Translations under genes and position numbers: made by a program
In this document: positions 60,124 to 64,000 of the stretch, one piece after another
How the letters are laid out: every line of letters starts with the position of its first letter
Position numbering within the stretch: position 1 is the stretch's first letter
Assembly (NCBI RefSeq): GCF_016907835.1
Contig: NZ_JAFBCT010000001.1
Span: forward strand, 2,542,001-2,606,000
DNA from: Agromyces cerinus
Lineage (GTDB): Bacteria > Actinomycetota > Actinomycetes > Actinomycetales > Microbacteriaceae
Length of the DNA: 64,000 nt
Direction: 5' to 3'
Notes under the pieces: generated by a model
The model's database searches: none
The model's input: only the letters and a program-made list of their open reading frames with translations
Told to the model about the DNA's origin: nothing

Positions 60124-63100
60124 ATGAAGAGACATCCAGCGCTCCAAGCGCTGACCATCGCATCGGTCGTCGCGGTGGCGACCGCAGGAGCCGTGAACTC
60201 GGCCTCCGCCGCCGAGACGGCGGCACCGGCCGCCACCGACGGCATCACGGTGACCGCCGGCACCCTGTCGATCGGCCTCGACGCCGCCGGCACGGTCACG
60301 AGCCTCGTCGACCAGCGCCTCGGCGAGAACCACCTCGCCGCCGACAAGCAGGCCCCCCTCGTGAGCCTCGTCATCGACGGGGAGCAGGAGGTGCCGACCG
60401 AGGTGACGCAGGACGGCGACACGCTCGTCTTCTCCGACGACTCCGCCGGCTACGAGATCGACGTCGCGATCGACGCCTCGGCGAGCTACACCACCCTCGA
60501 GGTCGTCGACGTGCGCGCGCCCGAGGGCGCCGACGTCGAGTCGCTCCTGTGGGGCCCGCTGCCCACCTCGATCACCGAGACCGTCGGCGAGACCGTCGGC
60601 GTCGTCCGTGACGGTGACTTCGCGATCGGCGTGCGGCCGCTGAACGACCACACCGAGGGCGGGTGGCCTCAGGAGTACCAGGACACCGGCTGGCAGAGCG
60701 AGGTGGAGGCGAACCCCTCGAGCCTCGAAGTCGCTCCGGTCTCCGAGCCGCTCGAGGAGTGGAGCGTCGCCGGCGTCACCCCGTGGGGCACCGTGCTGCG
60801 CGCGTTCTCGTTCGACTACTCGTCCGAGCGCCTGCGTTCGCAGCCGAACGGCTATCAGGTCCCCGTCGGCCCGCTGTCCGACTCGACCGTCGTCGGCTCG
60901 AAGCTCGCCGTCTTCGGCAGCACGCCGTCGATGGTGCCGACCGTGCTGTCGACCATCTCGAAGGGCGAGTCGCTGCCCTACCCGACGATCGACGGTCAGT
61001 GGCAGAAGGTCGCCCAGGCGACGTCGCAGTCCTTCCTCGTGCTCGGCGACCTGCGCACCTCGAACCTCGACGCCGCCGCGAAGTACGCCAAGGCAGCAGG
61101 CCTCGAGTACCTCTACTCGCTGCCGAACGCCGCCGGTCCGTGGAAGGCCACCGGCCACTACGAGTTCGACTCCTCGCTCGGCGGCAGCGACGCGGCCGTC
61201 GCCGACTTCGTCGACCGCGCCGACGAGCTCGGCGTCAAGGTGGGAGTGCATACGCTCTCCGACTTCGTCGCCTCCAACGACGCATACGTGCAGCCGGCTC
61301 CTGCCGACGAGCGTCTCGCCCTCGGCGGCCGTGCCGAGCTCACCCGTCCGCTCTCAGCGAGCGCCAACGTGCTCTACCTCGACGACGACACGCTGCTCGC
61401 CGCGGGTGCGCAGGGCAAGAAGCTCCGCATCGGCGACGAGTTCATCGACTACGGCTCGTTCCGTCAGGTCGGCGAGGAGTGGGAGGTGACCGGCCTCTCG
61501 CGCGGCCGCTGGGGATCGACCCCCGCCTCGCACGACTCCGGTGCATCCGCCGCCCGTCTGCTGCAGAACCAGTACGGCGGCGCGCTCGGCGACCTCGGCA
61601 TCATCGACGAGATCTCGACCCGGTTCGCCGACATGTGGAACGACACGGGCATCCGCGCCATGTCGTTCGACGGCCTCGAGTCGGCCTCGCAGGCCGGCTA
61701 CGGCGGGTACGGCATCGCTCGCATGGTCAACGGCACCTTCGCGCAGATCGACGACCACGACGGCTTCATCTCCGAGACGAGCCGTATGACCTCGAACGCC
61801 TGGGACGGCCTGTCGCGAGCGAGCTGGGGAGAGGTCGCCTCGACGAGCATGGACCAGGTCTTCCTGAACAACGCCTTCTACCACGCGAACTACCTCCCGC
61901 CGATGATGGGCTGGATCCACCTCGCCGGAAACGAGAGCCTGCTGAGCATCGAGAGCAAGCTCGCCCGCGCCGCGGGCCTCGACGCCGGCACCGGCCTCCA
62001 GACCTCGGTCGGGAGCCTGAACGGCGGCGGCGCGCAGACGACGCTGGTGCTCGACGCGATCAAGCAGTGGGAGACCGCGCGCAACCTCGGCGCCTTCACG
62101 GCCGAGCAGCGCGAGGCGCTCCGCGACCGGTCGACGAACTGGCACCTCACCATGGTGTCGGCCGAGCGCGAGTGGTCGCTGCAGCAGCTGGATGCCTCGG
62201 GCGCACCGATCGGCGATCCGCAGACGGTCTCGGTCCCCGAGCCGGCGATCATCACCGAGTCGCTGACCGACGCCGAAGCGGGCACGCTCTACGGCCAGGT
62301 CGTCGCATCGAACTCGCCGGCGACCATCCGCTACGAGGTCACCGCGGGATCGCTCCCGAAGGGCCTCGAGCTGAACGCCGACACCGGCGGCATCATCGGC
62401 ATCGCCGAGAAGCCCGGCTCGAGCCGCTTCACCGTCACGGCACGCGGCAGCGCCGGCATCGCGGACTCCTCGAAGGAGTTCACGCTGCAGGTGCGTCCGT
62501 TCACACCGCGGGCCGACGTCGAGCTCGAGATGCCGCTCGAGCCGAGCGCCCCGGCCACGGTGACGGTGACGAACGCGGGAACGCACGCGATGAAGAACGT
62601 GCGCATCGAGGCCTCGGCCGGCAACGGCTGGGCGATCTCGCCCGAGCTCGAGACCGTCAAGAAGCTCGATGCGGGCGAGGCCGTCACGGTCGAGCTGCAG
62701 CTCACCGAGCAGGATGACGCGTCGCGCACGGTCTCCGTGAAGACCCGAGTGCTCTTCGACGCCCCGGGGTCGAAGGACAACGAGCTGACCCGCGAGGCGA
62801 CGCTCGAGCTCCCGCTCGCGGACATCGCCGCGGCGTACAACCGCGTGTCGATCTCGGACGACGCGGCGCCCCGCACGGCCAACTTCGACGGCTCGGGCAA
62901 CAGCTACTCGGCGCAGGCCCTCGCGGCCGCCGGCCTCGTCGCCGGTGCGGAGTTCGAGCACGATGGCCTGTCGTTCACCTGGCCGTCGGCCGTCGGCGCG
63001 CCGAACAGCGTGGCGGGCTCCGCGACATTCGAGGTGAGCGGCGACGGCACCAAGCTCGGCCTGCTCGGCAGCGCGGTCGGCCCGCAGGTGGGCAGCGGCA

Positions 63101-63345
63101 CGATCACGTACCGCGACGGCTCCACCCAGCCGTTCGAGATCGCGTTCAACAACTGGGCGGGCGAGGAGGCCGAAGACGCGGTGGTGTCGTCGCGCTACCG
63201 CAACACGCCATCGGGCCCGGCGAACCACGGGTACTTCTACCGCGTGTTCTACGACTCGGTCGAGCTCGACCCGGCCAAGGAGGTCTACACGATCACCCTG
63301 CCGGCGAACGGTTCGATGCGGGTGTTCTCGGTCGCGATCGGCTGA
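60124..63345 (+). CDS. large secreted multidomain protein, putative glycan-degrading enzyme
   Basis: A 1073-residue secreted protein. The signal peptide (1-29) ends NSASAAE. An N-terminal beta-sandwich precedes a probable TIM-barrel-like core (residues about 300-700: AAKYAKAAGLEYLYSLPN, GVKVGVHTLSDFV, MSFDGLESAS). A He_PIG-type Ig domain (about 705-792, LPKGLELNADTGGIIG) is followed by a NEW3-like domain and a C-terminal module (about 905-1073, NSYSAQALAAAGLVAGAEF) often seen at the end of actinobacterial glycoside hydrolases. I cannot name a glycoside hydrolase family. The divergent ROK gene implies a carbohydrate signal. GGGAG supports ATG 60124. Confidence 0.8.
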   Translation: MKRHPALQALTIASVVAVATAGAVNSASAAETAAPAATDGITVTAGTLSIGLDAAGTVTSLVDQRLGENHLAADKQAPLVSLVIDGEQEVPTEVTQDGDTLVFSDDSAGYEIDVAIDASASYTTLEVVDVRAPEGADVESLLWGPLPTSITETVGETVGVVRDGDFAIGVRPLNDHTEGGWPQEYQDTGWQSEVEANPSSLEVAPVSEPLEEWSVAGVTPWGTVLRAFSFDYSSERLRSQPNGYQVPVGPLSDSTVVGSKLAVFGSTPSMVPTVLSTISKGESLPYPTIDGQWQKVAQATSQSFLVLGDLRTSNLDAAAKYAKAAGLEYLYSLPNAAGPWKATGHYEFDSSLGGSDAAVADFVDRADELGVKVGVHTLSDFVASNDAYVQPAPADERLALGGRAELTRPLSASANVLYLDDDTLLAAGAQGKKLRIGDEFIDYGSFRQVGEEWEVTGLSRGRWGSTPASHDSGASAARLLQNQYGGALGDLGIIDEISTRFADMWNDTGIRAMSFDGLESASQAGYGGYGIARMVNGTFAQIDDHDGFISETSRMTSNAWDGLSRASWGEVASTSMDQVFLNNAFYHANYLPPMMGWIHLAGNESLLSIESKLARAAGLDAGTGLQTSVGSLNGGGAQTTLVLDAIKQWETARNLGAFTAEQREALRDRSTNWHLTMVSAEREWSLQQLDASGAPIGDPQTVSVPEPAIITESLTDAEAGTLYGQVVASNSPATIRYEVTAGSLPKGLELNADTGGIIGIAEKPGSSRFTVTARGSAGIADSSKEFTLQVRPFTPRADVELEMPLEPSAPATVTVTNAGTHAMKNVRIEASAGNGWAISPELETVKKLDAGEAVTVELQLTEQDDASRTVSVKTRVLFDAPGSKDNELTREATLELPLADIAAAYNRVSISDDAAPRTANFDGSGNSYSAQALAAAGLVAGAEFEHDGLSFTWPSAVGAPNSVAGSATFEVSGDGTKLGLLGSAVGPQVGSGTITYRDGSTQPFEIAFNNWAGEEAEDAVVSSRYRNTPSGPANHGYFYRVFYDSVELDPAKEVYTITLPANGSMRVFSVAIG

Positions 63346-63365
63346 CACGCCACCGACCCCGCATG

Positions 63366-63400
63366 AGGGCGGGCCGACCGGTCTCCGGTCGGCCCGCCCT
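63366..63400 (+). terminator. strong hairpin terminator
   Basis: A perfect 16-bp stem (63366-63381 with 63385-63400) and a 3-nt loop, 21 nt after the stop of the large secreted protein gene and ending in T-rich sequence. Confidence 0.85.
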
Positions 63401-63489
63401 TCTGCCGTTCCCTGCCGATGCACCGGCCACCCAGCCGCACGATCTAGGCTCGAAGCACCGTCACCGAACTGCAGAAGGAGCATGCCGCC

Positions 63490-64000
63490 ATGAGCGACGC
63501 CGCGAACCTCGACGTCTTCGACCGCCGCGAGTCGGAGGTGCGCGGGTACGTCCGCGCGTTCCCCACGGTCTTCGACCGTGCGAGCGGCTCGACCCTCGTC
63601 GACGTCGACGGCCGCGAGTACCTCGACTTCTTCGCCGGAGCCGGCGTGCTGAACTACGGGCACAACAACCCCGTGTTCACCCGCGCGCTCATCGAGTACC
63701 TCGAGCGAGACGGCATCATCCACGGCCTCGACATGGCGACCTCGGCCAAGCGCGCGTTCATCGAGGCGTTCGAGCAGTACGTGCTCGCGCCGCGCGGCCT
63801 CGACCACAAGCTGCAGTTCACCGGCCCGACCGGCGCGAACGCCGTCGAGGCGGCCTTGAAGGTCGCCCGACAGGCGACTGGCCGCTCCAACGTCGTCGCG
63901 TTCACGAACGCGTTCCACGGCCTCAGCGTCGGCGCCCTCGCCGCGACCGGCAACGCCACCTACCGCGAGGCGGCGGGCATGCCGCTCGGCAACGTCACGC
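63490..64000 (+). CDS. ectB: diaminobutyrate-2-oxoglutarate transaminase EctB (partial, runs off the window)
   Basis: The first 170 residues of a class III PLP aminotransferase. The EctB-type N-terminus is diagnostic (IFERRESEVR-like VFDRRESEVRGYVRAFPTVF; LDFFAGAGVLNYGHNNP; HGLDMATSAKRAFIE; TGPTGANAVEAALKVARQATGR; TNAFHGLSVGALAATGN). It would make diaminobutyrate from aspartate semialdehyde for ectoine. The PLP lysine lies beyond the window. GAAGGAG precedes ATG 63490. No ectA lies upstream, so either the cluster starts with ectB or the gene serves a siderophore route. Confidence 0.88.
   Translation, partial: MSDAANLDVFDRRESEVRGYVRAFPTVFDRASGSTLVDVDGREYLDFFAGAGVLNYGHNNPVFTRALIEYLERDGIIHGLDMATSAKRAFIEAFEQYVLAPRGLDHKLQFTGPTGANAVEAALKVARQATGRSNVVAFTNAFHGLSVGALAATGNATYREAAGMPLGNVT

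Noticed and set aside
61354..63918. 854-residue minus-strand frame opposite the large secreted protein and ectB
   Set aside because: Spans a strong terminator and two genes with signal peptide or family motifs on the plus strand.

Overview
The window is 64 kb of high-GC DNA (about 70 % by eye) with dense, short-spaced genes, many GTG starts, frequent 4-bp start/stop overlaps and several start codons that sit directly after a -10-like hexamer. Gene content (HspR-type operator, ECF sigma factor with an AhpD partner, ABC-F, DUF222-HNH endonuclease, TerC, ROK regulators, actinobacterial cytochrome b homologue, ectoine gene) points to an actinomycete, most probably a soil member of the Microbacteriaceae. 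The assignment rests on style and content, not on a marker gene. No rRNA, tRNA, CRISPR array or complete insertion sequence was found, and no gene-free stretch exceeds 300 bp.

Layout. 0-4 kb: a TetR regulator, a small membrane protein and a ClpC-type unfoldase behind an HspR-like inverted repeat. 4-6.6 kb: a lower-GC two-gene island, a DUF3800 protein and an OLD-type ATPase/TOPRIM nuclease, the best candidate for an undescribed defence module. 6.6-15.4 kb: ordinary accessory genes, including a probably frameshifted NAD(P)-binding protein, lipoproteins, a molybdopterin-domain protein, a LysR/EamA pair and an AhpD-sigma operon. 15.5-16.3 kb: a HTH regulator coupled to a 61-residue ORF that may be a toxin remnant. 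17-21.1 kb: an ACT protein, an alanine-dehydrogenase-like protein and an orphan cytochrome b homologue lacking the residues that normally bind heme bH.

23.3-27.1 kb and 58.8-63.3 kb hold two parallel glycan loci. Each has a ROK repressor divergent from a large secreted protein (a GH84-type hexosaminidase; a 1073-residue protein of unknown family), with an AT-rich palindrome lying on the promoter between them. Between them lie TerC, DNA-glycosylase-like and DUF4097/HTH genes (27-33 kb), a CAT-like acetyltransferase, a CtpE-like P-type ATPase and a catalytically degraded resolvase (33-38 kb), a histidine kinase/response regulator operon (38-41 kb), a multicopper oxidase operon (41-43 kb), an amine-oxidase-like operon with its TetR regulator (44.5-47 kb), a DUF222-HNH endonuclease and intergenic repeats (47-50.7 kb), a TetR/reductase pair with three operator copies (48.7-50.6 kb) and a LysE exporter divergent from Lrp (56-57 kb). 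The window ends inside ectB.
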